Part shown: in pieces, positions 52,382 to 60,738 of the stretch | Layout of the letters: each line of letters begins with the position of its first letter | Position numbering within the stretch: the first letter of the stretch is position 1 | From: Nonomuraea sediminis | GTDB lineage: Bacteria > Actinomycetota > Actinomycetes > Streptosporangiales > Streptosporangiaceae | Assembly: GCF_018531495.1 (NCBI RefSeq) | Contig: NZ_JAHDTI010000005.1 | Span: 372,001-436,000, forward strand | Direction: 5' to 3' | Length of the DNA: 64,000 nt | Notes under the pieces: model-generated | Databases searched by the model: none | What the model saw: the letters and a program-made list of their open reading frames with translations, nothing else | Told to the model about the DNA's origin: nothing | Program-made: the position numbers and the translations under genes

Positions 52382-53062
52382 ATGAACGAGACCACCACAC
52401 CCGAGCAGCTGCTGGCCCTGTGCCAGAAGGTGTGCGCCAAAGGCGACGAGACGGAAATTGCCGAGTTCTTCGCCCAGGCCGAGGCGTGGGAGACCGCCCG
52501 CGAAGCGCGACTCAACGCGTCTGCCGCCCGCCGCGACGCCGCACTGTGGTACGCGGGGAACGGCATCGCCGTCTTCCCGATCATCCCGCGTGGCAAGCGG
52601 CCACTGTTCAAATCCGTGCACCCCGAAGGCGACCCGGCCCGCGACACGTGCAAGGGCACGTGCGGGCGGGACGGGCACGGCCTGTACGACGCCACCACCG
52701 ACCTGGCGAAGATCAGCAAGTGGTGGGCCGACAACCCGCACGCCAACATCGGGCTGCGCACCGGGCTGCTGTTCGACGTGATCGACATCGACGGCCCGCC
52801 CGGCTACGCGTCCCTGCTTGACCTCCGCGCCGAAGGCGTCATCCCCGACGTGCTCGGCGTCGCGGGCACGCCGCGCGGCGGGCAGCACCTGTTCATCCGC
52901 CCGACCGGGGACGGCAACAGCACCGGCATCTGGCCCGGGATCGACTACCGCGGCGACGGCGGGTACGTGGTCGCCGCCCCGTCGGTGTGGGAGAACGGGC
53001 GCCGCTACGGCTGGATCGACCCCATCCGCGTCGCCGAGCTCGCGCTGCAGGCCGCCGCCTGA
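52382..53062 (+). CDS. Prim-pol-type primase/polymerase
   Basis: This 226-aa protein belongs to the bifunctional DNA primase/polymerase N-terminal group. The catalytic acids are in FDVIDIDG (Asp135, Asp137), followed by the conserved GGQHLF histidine and the GIDYRGDGGYVVAAPS motif. The N-terminal 60 residues form a separate helical part. A GAGGGGG ribosome site precedes the ATG. It works with the helicase-like gene that begins 2 nt after its stop. Confidence 0.85.
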   Translation: MNETTTPEQLLALCQKVCAKGDETEIAEFFAQAEAWETAREARLNASAARRDAALWYAGNGIAVFPIIPRGKRPLFKSVHPEGDPARDTCKGTCGRDGHGLYDATTDLAKISKWWADNPHANIGLRTGLLFDVIDIDGPPGYASLLDLRAEGVIPDVLGVAGTPRGGQHLFIRPTGDGNSTGIWPGIDYRGDGGYVVAAPSVWENGRRYGWIDPIRVAELALQAAA

Positions 53063-53063
53063 C

Positions 53064-55028
53064 ATGAGCTTCCTGCACGACGCCCGCAAGGTCCGGGAGG
53101 AGCGCGAGCGCAAGCTGCGCGCCGTCCCGGACCCCGAGCCGGACGACCCGTTCGACTCGCCCGGCCCCGTCGACGCCGACGAGGACCCGTTCGACGCCCC
53201 CGGCTCGGCATCGGAGGGGGCCGGGAACACCAGCAGCAGCTACGCGCAGAAGGCGCTGCAGCAGGAGGCCGACGCCGTCCGCTCAGCCGCCGAGGGCACC
53301 CGCAACCACGCGCTCAACAAGGCGGCGTTCAGCCTCGGGCAGCTCGTCGCCGGCGGCGAACTCACCCACGACGAGGTCGTCGCAGCCCTCACCGACGCCG
53401 CCCGCCAGGCCGGTCTGGACGAGCGCGAGATCGGCCCCACCATCCGGTCGGGGCTGTCGAAGGGCATGCTCAACCCGCGGACCGCGCCCCGCACGCAAAT
53501 CCTGGGAGGCATCTACGACACGGCCGAGGAGGCCGCCGCGTCCTGGGAGGAGCCAGAGCCGCTCGAAGGCGAAGAACCGGCGAAGGAGGAGTTCCCGATC
53601 GGGGCGCTGCCCAAGCGGGTCGCCCTGTACGTCGAGGCCGTGGCCGCGAACACGCAGACGCCGACCTCGATGGCCGGGATGCTGGCGCTGGCCACCCTGT
53701 CGGCCGCCGCGGTGGGCCGGGTGTGGGTGCACGGCGGGAGCGGCTGGGTGGAACCGGCCACCGTGTGGACCATCACGGCGCTGCCGCCCGCGAGCCGCAA
53801 GAGCGCCGTCGTCAAGGCCATCGCCGGTGAGCTGTACGCGATCGAGCGGGAGATGCAGGAGGCCCACCGCAACGCCCACGTGGGCAAGGCGGAGCGGCTG
53901 GAGATCGCCAAGAAGACCCGCGAGTCGCTGATCAGCAAGGCGGCCAAAGCCGACAACAAGAACGAGCGCGACGACCTGGCCGCGCAGATGGACGCGGTCG
54001 CCAAGGAGATCGCGGAGTGCACGGTTCCGGAGCCGCCGTTCCTGCTGCTGGACGACTTCACGCCCGAGTCGCTCGGGCAGGTCCTGCAGCGCAACGGCGG
54101 ACACGCCGCCGCCCTGTCGGCCGAGGGTGGCGTGTTCTCGTCGATCAGCGGGCGCTACCAGCAGGGCACACCCCAACTCGATCTGATCTTGAAGTCGTAT
54201 GACGGCGACTCGTTCCGCGCCCACCGCGTCACCCGCGACCCGGTCATCATCGACCGGCCCGGCCTGTCCCTCGGCCTCGTCGTCCAGCCGCACATTCTCG
54301 CCGAAACCACCAAGACCCCGGCGCTGCGCGAGCGCGGACTGATGGGCCGCTTCGCCTACGCCCTGCCCGAGGACACCGTCGGCACCCGAGACGTGTACAG
54401 CCCCGAGGTCCCCAGCGAACTGAGCGACGGGTGGGCGCGGGCGCTGCGCGCGATCACGAACCTGCCGCCGTGCGGCGACGACCAGCCGCTCCGGATCGTC
54501 CAGTTGCACCCGGACGCGCTCGAGCTGCACCGCGGGTTCCGGCGGGTCCTCGAACCACGCCTCCACCCCATCACCGGGGACCTTGCCTTCATGGCCGACT
54601 GGGCGGGCAAGCACGCCGGCCGCGTGCTCCGCATCGCCCTCCTGCTGCACCTCGCGGCCAGCCATGGGACGGGGTCGTGGATCAGCTTCGACACGATGTG
54701 CTCGGCCGTCGAGATCGGTGAGTGGATGGTCGGCCAGGCTGTCGCGGTGTACGGCGGCTGGCGGGCGCCCAAAGTGAACATCCCTGCGGTCCGCGTACTC
54801 GACTGGATCCGACGCACGCAGCCCCCGCAGTTCGTGACACGGGACGCGTGGCAGGCGTTGCGCGGCCAGGCGTGGTGCGTGAGCGCCGACGCGGTCAAGG
54901 ACGCGCTCGTCATCCTCGCCCAGGCTGGGTGGGTGACGACCGTTCAACGCTTGATGGCGGACGGCAAGAGGCGCTGCAAGGAGGGCTGGTTCATCCCCCA
55001 TCCCGATCTCCTGGGAGGCCAGCCATGA
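53064..55028 (+). CDS. DUF3987-type helicase/replication protein
   Basis: The 654-aa protein begins MSFLHDARKVREERERKL, then has an acidic linker with DPFDSPG and a DUF3987 domain from about residue 185. Walker A is degenerate (LPPASRKSAVVK), and the acidic motif LLLDDFTPESL lies about 70 residues further. It also contains a charged helical insertion (about 260-325), GRYQQGTPQLDLILKSYDGD and GLVVQPHIL. DUF3987 proteins replace DnaB-type helicases in many phages and prophages. Frames open upstream of 53064 lie in the primase gene. The stop is in the ATGA of the repeat region. Confidence 0.8.
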   Translation: MSFLHDARKVREERERKLRAVPDPEPDDPFDSPGPVDADEDPFDAPGSASEGAGNTSSSYAQKALQQEADAVRSAAEGTRNHALNKAAFSLGQLVAGGELTHDEVVAALTDAARQAGLDEREIGPTIRSGLSKGMLNPRTAPRTQILGGIYDTAEEAAASWEEPEPLEGEEPAKEEFPIGALPKRVALYVEAVAANTQTPTSMAGMLALATLSAAAVGRVWVHGGSGWVEPATVWTITALPPASRKSAVVKAIAGELYAIEREMQEAHRNAHVGKAERLEIAKKTRESLISKAAKADNKNERDDLAAQMDAVAKEIAECTVPEPPFLLLDDFTPESLGQVLQRNGGHAAALSAEGGVFSSISGRYQQGTPQLDLILKSYDGDSFRAHRVTRDPVIIDRPGLSLGLVVQPHILAETTKTPALRERGLMGRFAYALPEDTVGTRDVYSPEVPSELSDGWARALRAITNLPPCGDDQPLRIVQLHPDALELHRGFRRVLEPRLHPITGDLAFMADWAGKHAGRVLRIALLLHLAASHGTGSWISFDTMCSAVEIGEWMVGQAVAVYGGWRAPKVNIPAVRVLDWIRRTQPPQFVTRDAWQALRGQAWCVSADAVKDALVILAQAGWVTTVQRLMADGKRRCKEGWFIPHPDLLGGQP

Positions 55029-55363
55029 GGATTTTGGGGATATCGAGGAGGTTCTGGGGATGCCCCAGGCCGACCCATAGGGGGACCTGCGAGAACAGGG
55101 CTTCTGGGGATGTTCTGGGAATGTGCTCTCCATCCCAACATCCCCAGAACCCTGCAGTCCTGACCTGCAGTCATGAGGTTTTGGGGATGTTGGGGATGTC
55201 TCCCCTTAAGTATCCCCTTGAGAGACATCTATCTACTCTCTGTGATTGCTCGATGACGTTTCGCCTAGGACGCGGGCCTCCAGAGACACAGATGCACGGA
55301 TACGGATACCCCCCACATCCCCAGCATCCCCAACATCCCCAAAACCTCCGGAGCCCCGCGTGA
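55025..55363 (+). repeat. GGGGATG repeat array with long inverted repeats, candidate prophage origin
   Basis: About eleven copies of (C/T)TGGGGATG or its complement occur. A perfect 24-bp inverted repeat joins 55175-55198 with 55325-55348, and a 13-bp one (TTCTGGGGATGTT) joins 55102-55114 with 55137-55149. CTGCAG also flanks a 7-nt spacer at about 55153. It follows directly on the primase and helicase genes, the usual position of a replication origin. A frame of 112 codons is open through it (ATGA to GTGA), but its product would be His/Pro/Gly repetitive. Confidence 0.6.
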
Positions 55364-55527
55364 CCACCACCCCCAAACCTCGGCGGCCGACTCTCCTCGA
55401 ACGCGCCACCGACATCGCAGGGCCCTGCCGAGCCTGTACGCGACTCAAGAAGTCCGACGACGACGGCTGGGAGATCTGCGATTGGTGCGACACCAACCCC
55501 ACAACCCTGAAAGGAGCATCACGATGA
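55360..55527 (+). CDS. Small zinc-finger-like phage protein
   Basis: This 55-aa basic protein starts at GTG with TTTPKPRRPTLLERATD and has CRACTRLKKSDDDGWEICDWC, two CxxC pairs spaced as in a small zinc ribbon. Its start overlaps the end of the repeat frame (GTGA) and its stop overlaps the next gene. The role is unknown; transcription or nucleic-acid binding is plausible. Confidence 0.65.
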   Translation: MTTTPKPRRPTLLERATDIAGPCRACTRLKKSDDDGWEICDWCDTNPTTLKGASR

Positions 55528-55787
55528 CCGGCATCGACACGATCCGCCGCCATGCTGCGGAACGCCACTGGAAGATCGTCAACTGCGACGGGCGGGAACT
55601 CCTCGTCAACGACGCCAACCACCACGACGGCGAGCACGTCATCGCCGAGATCGTCGGCCCCTACAGCGAGCAGCTGCAGGCCCTCATCAACGAGGACGTG
55701 CCCGCCCTACTCGCCGAGATCGACTGGCTCAACGAGGTCGTCCGCAGCGCCGAAAAGATCATCTCCCGCTGGCCAGCATCTCGATGA
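55524..55787 (+). CDS. Phage protein of unknown function
   Basis: This 87-aa protein (GIDTIRRHAAERHWKIVNCD, LLVNDANHHDGEHVIAEIV, VVRSAEKIISRWPASR) looks soluble and mostly helical at the C-terminus. An AAGGAG site 6 nt before the ATG and 4-nt overlaps on both sides support translation. No family is recognised. Confidence 0.65.
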   Translation: MTGIDTIRRHAAERHWKIVNCDGRELLVNDANHHDGEHVIAEIVGPYSEQLQALINEDVPALLAEIDWLNEVVRSAEKIISRWPASR

Positions 55788-55798
55788 CCAACAACAAG

Positions 55799-55825
55799 AC
55801 CGCCCTCGGACCTAGCGAGGGCGGT
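55799..55825 (+). terminator. Perfect 10-bp hairpin between early genes
   Basis: ACCGCCCTCG and CGAGGGCGGT flank a 7-nt loop. Its strength suggests a terminator or attenuator, although no T-run follows. It argues that the next gene starts at 55865 rather than 55784. Confidence 0.55.
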
Positions 55826-55864
55826 CACCCACAGAATCCCACACCCACAAGAAAGGCCCACCCT

Positions 55865-56254
55865 GTGGACAACCGGCAACTGCTCGACCTCGCCGAGCGC
55901 ATCACCGCCAACCTCGCCCTCGACCCCATCCTCATCAAGACCCGCGCCGAGTGCGAGCGCGACGATCTCGAATTCTTCCCGCTCGACACCATGGAGCTGC
56001 TGTCCCTCTACCGCGACCTCACCACGGTCGCCCGCAAGACCAGCCGGGACGTGATCCTCTCCCGCGCCTACCCCTACATCCAGGAAGACGGCCGCAACGC
56101 CTACACCGAGGTCGAGCCCGAGCTGGCCGTCAACTGCATGCTGACCGCCGCCGCGCAAATCCTCGCCCTGCGTGAAGCCGCCGACTTCATCGTCGAGGAG
56201 TTCATCGCCATCTACCGCATCGCCAACGCCGACACCGAGGAGGCCGCCAAGTGA
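55865..56254 (+). CDS. Phage protein of unknown function
   Basis: This 129-aa protein begins VDNRQLLDLAERITANLALD and has DDLEFFPLDTMELLSLYRDL and PELAVNCMLTAAAQILALREAAD, an acidic helical composition. I chose the GTG at 55865 because it has an AAAGG site and follows the hairpin. The frame is also open from an ATG at 55784 that overlaps the previous stop, which would add a 27-residue unstructured tail. Function is unknown. Confidence 0.6.
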   Translation: MDNRQLLDLAERITANLALDPILIKTRAECERDDLEFFPLDTMELLSLYRDLTTVARKTSRDVILSRAYPYIQEDGRNAYTEVEPELAVNCMLTAAAQILALREAADFIVEEFIAIYRIANADTEEAAK

Positions 56255-56661
56255 CCGCCACCACCCCCGACCAGCACTACCGGCTCGACGACTTCGGCAA
56301 GACATGGCTGTCGGAGCAGGCCGACGGCTGGCGGGCCGCCCTGCAATGGTTGGCCACCTCCCCCTACCAGCACGAGGTCACCGAGGTCGCCAAGATCCAC
56401 CGCGACCTGAAGGACGGCGGCTTCACCGGCTGCGACATCGCCTCTTACGACGCCACCCGTTACCCCGCGTTCCTAGAGTTCCTGAAGGGCTCCCCGTACG
56501 AGCGGAAGATCATCGACGGCGTCGCCGAAATGTCCGACATCAACTCTCGGCAAGGCACCTCCTACCCGGCCTGGCCCAAGGAGTGCTTCTTTGTCGGGTT
56601 CGATGAGGCCTACATCCTCGGCTTCGCCGCGGCCTGCTGGACGGCGGTGAAAATGCGATGA
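56251..56661 (+). CDS. Phage protein of unknown function
   Basis: This 136-aa protein with aromatic content (WLSEQADGWRAALQWLATSP, YPAFLEFLKGSPYERKII, FFVGFDEAYILGFAAACW) could be a small globular protein. It starts in a GTGA overlap and ends in an ATGA overlap with its neighbours. No known family. Confidence 0.65.
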   Translation: MTATTPDQHYRLDDFGKTWLSEQADGWRAALQWLATSPYQHEVTEVAKIHRDLKDGGFTGCDIASYDATRYPAFLEFLKGSPYERKIIDGVAEMSDINSRQGTSYPAWPKECFFVGFDEAYILGFAAACWTAVKMR

Positions 56662-56960
56662 GCCAGCGGCACATCAACAACCCCGCCGAGGTCGCCATCC
56701 TGCGGTTCTGCGTCGACATGCTGCACGCCCGCAACGACGAGGACGAGGTCCAGCGCATCATCGACAAGAAGCTGGCCACCTACGACGCCGGAGAGCACGT
56801 GTCGCTGCTCAAGGTGGCGCTCAGGGTCGTCGTCGCGCAGTTCTTCGCCCCGCCCGCCCGCCGCCTCGACCGTGAGCTCGGCTACGACTTCGTCGACGCC
56901 GGGCTGCGACTGCAGGCCCTCGACAACGACGGCCTGTTCACGCGCGAAGAGGACGACTGA
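56658..56960 (+). CDS. Phage protein of unknown function
   Basis: This 100-aa, mainly helical, acidic protein reads EVAILRFCVDMLHARNDEDE, KVALRVVVAQFFAPPARRLD and DGLFTREEDD at the end. It is the last gene of a run of overlapping genes; a palindrome follows. Confidence 0.65.
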   Translation: MSQRHINNPAEVAILRFCVDMLHARNDEDEVQRIIDKKLATYDAGEHVSLLKVALRVVVAQFFAPPARRLDRELGYDFVDAGLRLQALDNDGLFTREEDD

Positions 56961-56969
56961 CCGTTTCGT

Positions 56970-56995
56970 CCGGGTTCCCGGCGCCGGGAACCCGG
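56970..56995. promoter_or_regulatory. 26-bp perfect palindrome
   Basis: CCGGGTTCCCGGC begins a perfectly self-complementary 26-bp sequence centred at 56982/56983. It begins 10 nt after a stop codon and lies 75 nt upstream of the next gene. It could fold as a strong hairpin or bind a dimeric regulator. Confidence 0.6.
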
Positions 56996-57070
56996 GCCGA
57001 CCTGCAGATCCTTCAGGGATACGCAGGCTACAAGCACCACTCGCAACCAGCACAACCTTGGGGGGACACG

Positions 57071-57754
57071 ATGAGGAGCGACCTCACCTACATGCACCTC
57101 GCCGCGGTACGCGACTATCTGCCCGAACTCGACCGCGCGCTCGTCCCCAGCCATGTCCGACGCCGCTGGAACCAGCGTGAGCTCTCGCCCGAGCAGCGCA
57201 TCCACATGGACGCCCAGGCCGCCCTCGACCGCAAGGCCAAGGAGATCAACCTCGCCCTCGGGATCAAGGCGCTCGGCAGTGCCCCCGCGCCCCTCAACAT
57301 CGCCGCGCTCGACGCCCGCGACCACATCACCGCGGCCGTCGCCGAACTCGAGGCAGCCGTCTGTGACCGGTTGGCAATCATTCAGCTCGAGTACCCCACC
57401 ACCGCGGAACGCATCTCCCGGATCATCAACCTGCTCGACCGCATCGCGGCATGGGAAGACCTTGCCGAACATGTCCAGCAGGAAGCCCTCGACCTTCGCC
57501 GGCGAGCCCGCCTCCCCCTGGGCGACATCGAGCCCGTGGTGAGGCTCACCGCCAGATGCCTGTACTGCGGCAGTGTCTCCCTGCGCGCGTTCCTCGAACG
57601 GGGCACGGTCGTCTGCGCCAACATTGCATGCCGCTGCGACGACCAGGACTGCCCCTGCTCCTGGGAGCAGCCCCAACGCCATATCTGGCCCTTCGACCGG
57701 TGGCCATGGCTGGCCGCCAACCTGACCGAGCAGATCGGAGTAGCAGCCGAATGA
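57071..57754 (+). CDS. Phage protein with C-terminal cysteine cluster
   Basis: The 227-aa protein has a helical N-terminal 160 residues (RSDLTYMHLAAVRDYLPELD and AERISRIINLLDRIAAWEDL). The C-terminal cysteine-rich region reads CLYCGSVSLRAF, VCANIACRCDDQDCPC and could hold one or two zinc ions. A GGGGGGA ribosome site precedes the ATG. It overlaps the next gene by ATGA. This type of protein is frequent in actinophage early regions; function unknown. Confidence 0.65.
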   Translation: MRSDLTYMHLAAVRDYLPELDRALVPSHVRRRWNQRELSPEQRIHMDAQAALDRKAKEINLALGIKALGSAPAPLNIAALDARDHITAAVAELEAAVCDRLAIIQLEYPTTAERISRIINLLDRIAAWEDLAEHVQQEALDLRRRARLPLGDIEPVVRLTARCLYCGSVSLRAFLERGTVVCANIACRCDDQDCPCSWEQPQRHIWPFDRWPWLAANLTEQIGVAAE

Positions 57755-58314
57755 ACCCGCCGCCGCGCTACACCTGCGACTTCCCGTGCGATGCCGACTG
57801 CGACGCCGGATGCCACCAGGAACACCTTCCCGCCCGCCGGCGCCACCCCGACATGTGCCGGTGCGCCCTCCGCCGCCAGTACGCCGCCGCCATCCGCGAA
57901 GCCGCCGACTACTCGATCGTCGGAGAGTGGATCTGCTGCGACCCGGTCAACCCCGACCACGAACTCTGTTTCAAGGCCGACATCGCCCGGCAGATGCTGG
58001 CCGCAGTCCTCGCGGACGACCCCGACCGGCTCTTCGTGCCCTCCCGCCTGGCCGACGCCGTCATGGCCATCAACGACCAGTACCTTCAAGCAGCCCACCA
58101 GGCGATCGACCAGCTGAACCGGCTGCGCGCCGACGAGTACTTCGCCACGCGCGAGAGAGGAATCAAGCCCTGGCGGGAGTACTCCGCACACTGGCGCGAG
58201 CGCGCCAGGAAAGCCGAAGCGGGCAACGACCGCGTCCGGAAGCTGGCCGACAAGCGGGGAGTACTCAACCCTGGACTGCGCAACGAGATGCTTGACGCCC
58301 TGGAGGGAGCATGA
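57751..58314 (+). CDS. Phage protein of unknown function, cysteine-rich N-terminus
   Basis: This 187-aa protein starts MNPPPRYTCDFPCDADCDAG and has CHQEHLPARRRHPDMCRCAL, a possible zinc site. The remainder is helical with Glu/Arg-rich segments (YSAHWRERARKAEAGNDRVR). It overlaps both neighbours by 4 nt. No role is known. Confidence 0.6.
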   Translation: MNPPPRYTCDFPCDADCDAGCHQEHLPARRRHPDMCRCALRRQYAAAIREAADYSIVGEWICCDPVNPDHELCFKADIARQMLAAVLADDPDRLFVPSRLADAVMAINDQYLQAAHQAIDQLNRLRADEYFATRERGIKPWREYSAHWRERARKAEAGNDRVRKLADKRGVLNPGLRNEMLDALEGA

Positions 58315-58514
58315 GCGACGACCAGCTGTTCACCGCCGAGGAGGCCGCGGCCGAGGTAGGTGTCGAAGTCCAAACGATCTACACCTGGACCGGCAGAGGC
58401 GCGCTGACGCCCGCGGGCAAGCGTGGCCGCAACAATCTGTACCGCCTCTCCGACGTGTTCGCCTGCGAAAGAACCCGCCAGCACAAACATAGGAAAAGGT
58501 CATCCGGATGCTAA
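58311..58514 (+). CDS. MerR/excisionase-like small HTH protein
   Basis: This 67-aa protein has a winged-helix typical of excisionases: LFTAEEAAAEVGVEVQTIYT and WTGRGALTPAGKRGRNNLYR. Proteins of this type control lysis/lysogeny or act as recombination directionality factors. It is the last gene before a strong terminator. It is a candidate directionality factor for the serine integrase, but that is inference. Confidence 0.8.
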   Translation: MSDDQLFTAEEAAAEVGVEVQTIYTWTGRGALTPAGKRGRNNLYRLSDVFACERTRQHKHRKRSSGC

Positions 58515-58557
58515 TCTAGATCTGGAAGATCAAACCGCTGGTGGAACCAGTGTGCCC

Positions 58558-58582
58558 AAAGCCCGGCCAGCGCCGGGCTTTT
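58558..58582 (+). terminator. Strong terminator ending the early operon
   Basis: GCCCGGC (58561-58567) and GCCGGGC (58572-58578) pair around a 4-nt loop, with AAA before and TTTT after. It lies 44 nt after the HTH gene. A further TATTTTT run follows at about 58585. Confidence 0.92.
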
Positions 58583-58755
58583 CGTATTTTTGGACTCGCG
58601 CGGCCCCACGATCCCCGACGAGCCGGGCCGCGCGTCATCTTGGGCCGGGCGTCCGCGAAACGTCGCCGGCGTCCACCGCCCCGGGGCAGGATTCCGCACC
58701 CAGATTCCGCACTGAACCGTCGAGGCCCGCGGCCTCCACCCACGAGGAGGCCGCG

Positions 58756-59103
58756 ATGGCGCTGTCCAACGCCGGTAAGAATGTCTGCCTGGACGCCCTC
58801 GGCGGCGTCGCAGGGTTCGTGTCTCTACACACCGCAGACCCGGGCACCACCGGCGCCAGCGAGGTCACCGGCGGCACGTACGCCCGCAAGTCCCACACCT
58901 GGAACGCCGCCTCGAGCGGCAACCTGGACAACTCGAACCAGCCCGTCTTTGATGTCCCGGCCTCCACCACCGTGACGCACTTCGGGCTTTGGTCGGCGTC
59001 CACCAGCGGCACCTTCTACGGCGGCGGCTCCCTGTCGGCGAGCGAGTCGTTCACCGCCGCCGGCCAGTACACGCTCACCGACTGCGACGTCACCCTGACC
59101 TGA
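58756..59103 (+). CDS. Phage tail/appendage protein
   Basis: This 115-aa protein reads ALSNAGKNVCLDALGG then FVSLHTADPGTTGASEVTGG, then FGLWSASTSGTFYGGGSL. Proteins with this start are annotated as minor tail or head-associated proteins in actinophages. It has the Thr/Ser/Gly-rich composition of beta-structured virion parts. A GAGGAGG site precedes the ATG. It follows 173 nt after the early terminator, so a late promoter is likely in that gap. Confidence 0.75.
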   Translation: MALSNAGKNVCLDALGGVAGFVSLHTADPGTTGASEVTGGTYARKSHTWNAASSGNLDNSNQPVFDVPASTTVTHFGLWSASTSGTFYGGGSLSASESFTAAGQYTLTDCDVTLT

Positions 59104-59116
59104 TCGGGGAGGCTTC

Positions 59117-60379
59117 GTGTCGATCTCCCGCCGCGGCACCCCCACGACCGCGGCCCTGACCGTCGGCGCCACCACCCTCAGCATCAACGTGCCGTCCGGC
59201 GTACAGAACGGCGACACACTGATCTTCTGGGCGGTGTTCGGCGACGCCATCAGCAGCTTCACCCTGACCGGCTGGACGCAGCTGCAGCTCCCGGTCGGCT
59301 CGAACTGCCGAGGCTTCCTGTACATCCGGGTGGCCTCCAGCGAGCCCTCCTCGTACGCGCCCACATGGACCACCTCGGCCAAGGCCGTATTCGCGATGCT
59401 GGCCTACCAGGGCACGCACTCGACCACGCCTGTCGCCTCGGGCGAGCACGCCAGCGCCGGTGAGACGGTCTCCCGCACCACGCACACCACACCGTCGGTC
59501 ACGCCGGCGGCTGCGGACAGGTGGGCGGTTGCGTTCTTCGGTGACCGGTCCACGAACTCGGGCGCCAAGAACGCGGACTGGACGGCAGACGCCTCGCTCG
59601 TCGAGCAGGCCGACGTCAACAACAACAGCGCCGCAGGAAGCCCCTGGCTTTCATCCGAGGTAGCCGACTCCAACGGCACCGTCACCGCTGCAGCCCACAC
59701 CTACACCGGCACCAGCCAGGTGGCCATGTCCAACGCCGTGATGGCGCTGCTCATGCTCAGCCCAGGCTCCGTGTCAGGGACAGGCGCCACCTCCGCCGCG
59801 GCGAGCCTCACCTCGACTGGGACGAAGAAGGCCTCCGGCACCAGCTCGACGAGCGCCACCGCGGCCACGTCCAGCACCGGCCGGAAGAACGCCTCAGGTA
59901 CAGCCGCCACCAGCGCAGCAGGCGCCGTCACCAGCACGGGGCGCAAGAACGCAGCAGGCACCGCCAGCGTCTCGGCCGCCGCCTCGACCACGAGCACCGG
60001 CCTCGCTCGGCGGGCGGGCGTCGCAGCCCTGTCAGCTACCGCCACAGCCTCCTCGGCAGGCGGCAAGACCACGACCGGCGCCGGCCTGCTCTCTGCCGAT
60101 CCGGGGCTACTCGGTACGGGCACGACCAGCCGGACCGGTACGGGACTACTCGCCGCAGCCGCTGACCTCACCACGCAGGCCATCGCGCACCGTGCAGGCG
60201 TCGGGCTCGTCAGCGTGACCGCGACACTCAGCAGCCGCGGCTTCTCCGGCAACGCCCCGCAGGAACTCCCGCCGCACCTCGGTGGAACGACGTCCGGGCC
60301 CACGCTCGGCGGCACACCGACAGGCAGCAAGCTCGGAGGCCGAGCCATCGGGCCCACACTCGGCGGTCACCTCACCTGA
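59117..60379 (+). CDS. Tail-fibre-like protein with eight 20-residue repeats
   Basis: This 420-aa protein starts at GTG. Residues 1-220 form a folded head with Thr/Ser/Val-rich beta structure. Residues 221-380 are eight consecutive 20-residue repeats of the type GTAATSAAGAVTSTGRKNAA, in perfect register. The C-terminus has four 9-residue LGG units (PHLGGTTSG, PTLGGTPTG, SKLGGRAIG, PTLGGHLT). It is probably a trimeric fibre or adhesin on the tail tip. Confidence 0.8.
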   Translation: MSISRRGTPTTAALTVGATTLSINVPSGVQNGDTLIFWAVFGDAISSFTLTGWTQLQLPVGSNCRGFLYIRVASSEPSSYAPTWTTSAKAVFAMLAYQGTHSTTPVASGEHASAGETVSRTTHTTPSVTPAAADRWAVAFFGDRSTNSGAKNADWTADASLVEQADVNNNSAAGSPWLSSEVADSNGTVTAAAHTYTGTSQVAMSNAVMALLMLSPGSVSGTGATSAAASLTSTGTKKASGTSSTSATAATSSTGRKNASGTAATSAAGAVTSTGRKNAAGTASVSAAASTTSTGLARRAGVAALSATATASSAGGKTTTGAGLLSADPGLLGTGTTSRTGTGLLAAAADLTTQAIAHRAGVGLVSVTATLSSRGFSGNAPQELPPHLGGTTSGPTLGGTPTGSKLGGRAIGPTLGGHLT

Positions 60380-60392
60380 ACGGAGGGCTGCC

Positions 60393-60728
60393 GTGCCGTC
60401 CAACGTCAACGTTGAACTCTCCCAAGGTGACGACACAGCTCGCACCTGGCAGATCACCGCCGACAGCACGCCCCTCAACGTCAGTGCCGGCACCGTCACC
60501 GCCGTCATCAAGCGCACCCAGCTCGTGGACGACGACGACCCGACAGCCATCCACCGCAGCGCAGGCGACGGGCTCACCGTGGTCGACGCCGCGCAAGGCA
60601 AGGTGGAGATCCGCATCCCCACTACGGTCGCCGCATCGCCTGGAGCCTGGTGGTACAAGATCGGCCTCACCATCAACGGGAAGACCGAGGTCGTCATCGA
60701 CGGCTGGCTCACCGTGCTCGACACCTGA
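60393..60728 (+). CDS. Phage Ig-like/BppU-type structural protein
   Basis: This 111-aa protein begins at GTG with PSNVNVELSQGDDTARTWQI, has SAGTVTAVIKRTQLVDDDDP and ends GKTEVVIDGWLTVLDT. This matches the upper-baseplate (BppU-like) N-terminal beta domain seen in tail proteins. A GGAGGG site lies 6 nt upstream. It sits between the fibre gene and the HNH gene. Confidence 0.7.
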   Translation: MPSNVNVELSQGDDTARTWQITADSTPLNVSAGTVTAVIKRTQLVDDDDPTAIHRSAGDGLTVVDAAQGKVEIRIPTTVAASPGAWWYKIGLTINGKTEVVIDGWLTVLDT

Positions 60729-60738
60729 GGCAGGAGCG

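Noticed and set aside
55025..55363. A 112-codon protein (MRILGISRRF...) as an ordinary gene
   Set aside because: The product is dominated by the GGGGAT repeats (HPQHPQHPQ at the end). The inverted repeats suggest DNA or RNA structure as the primary role; coding cannot be excluded.
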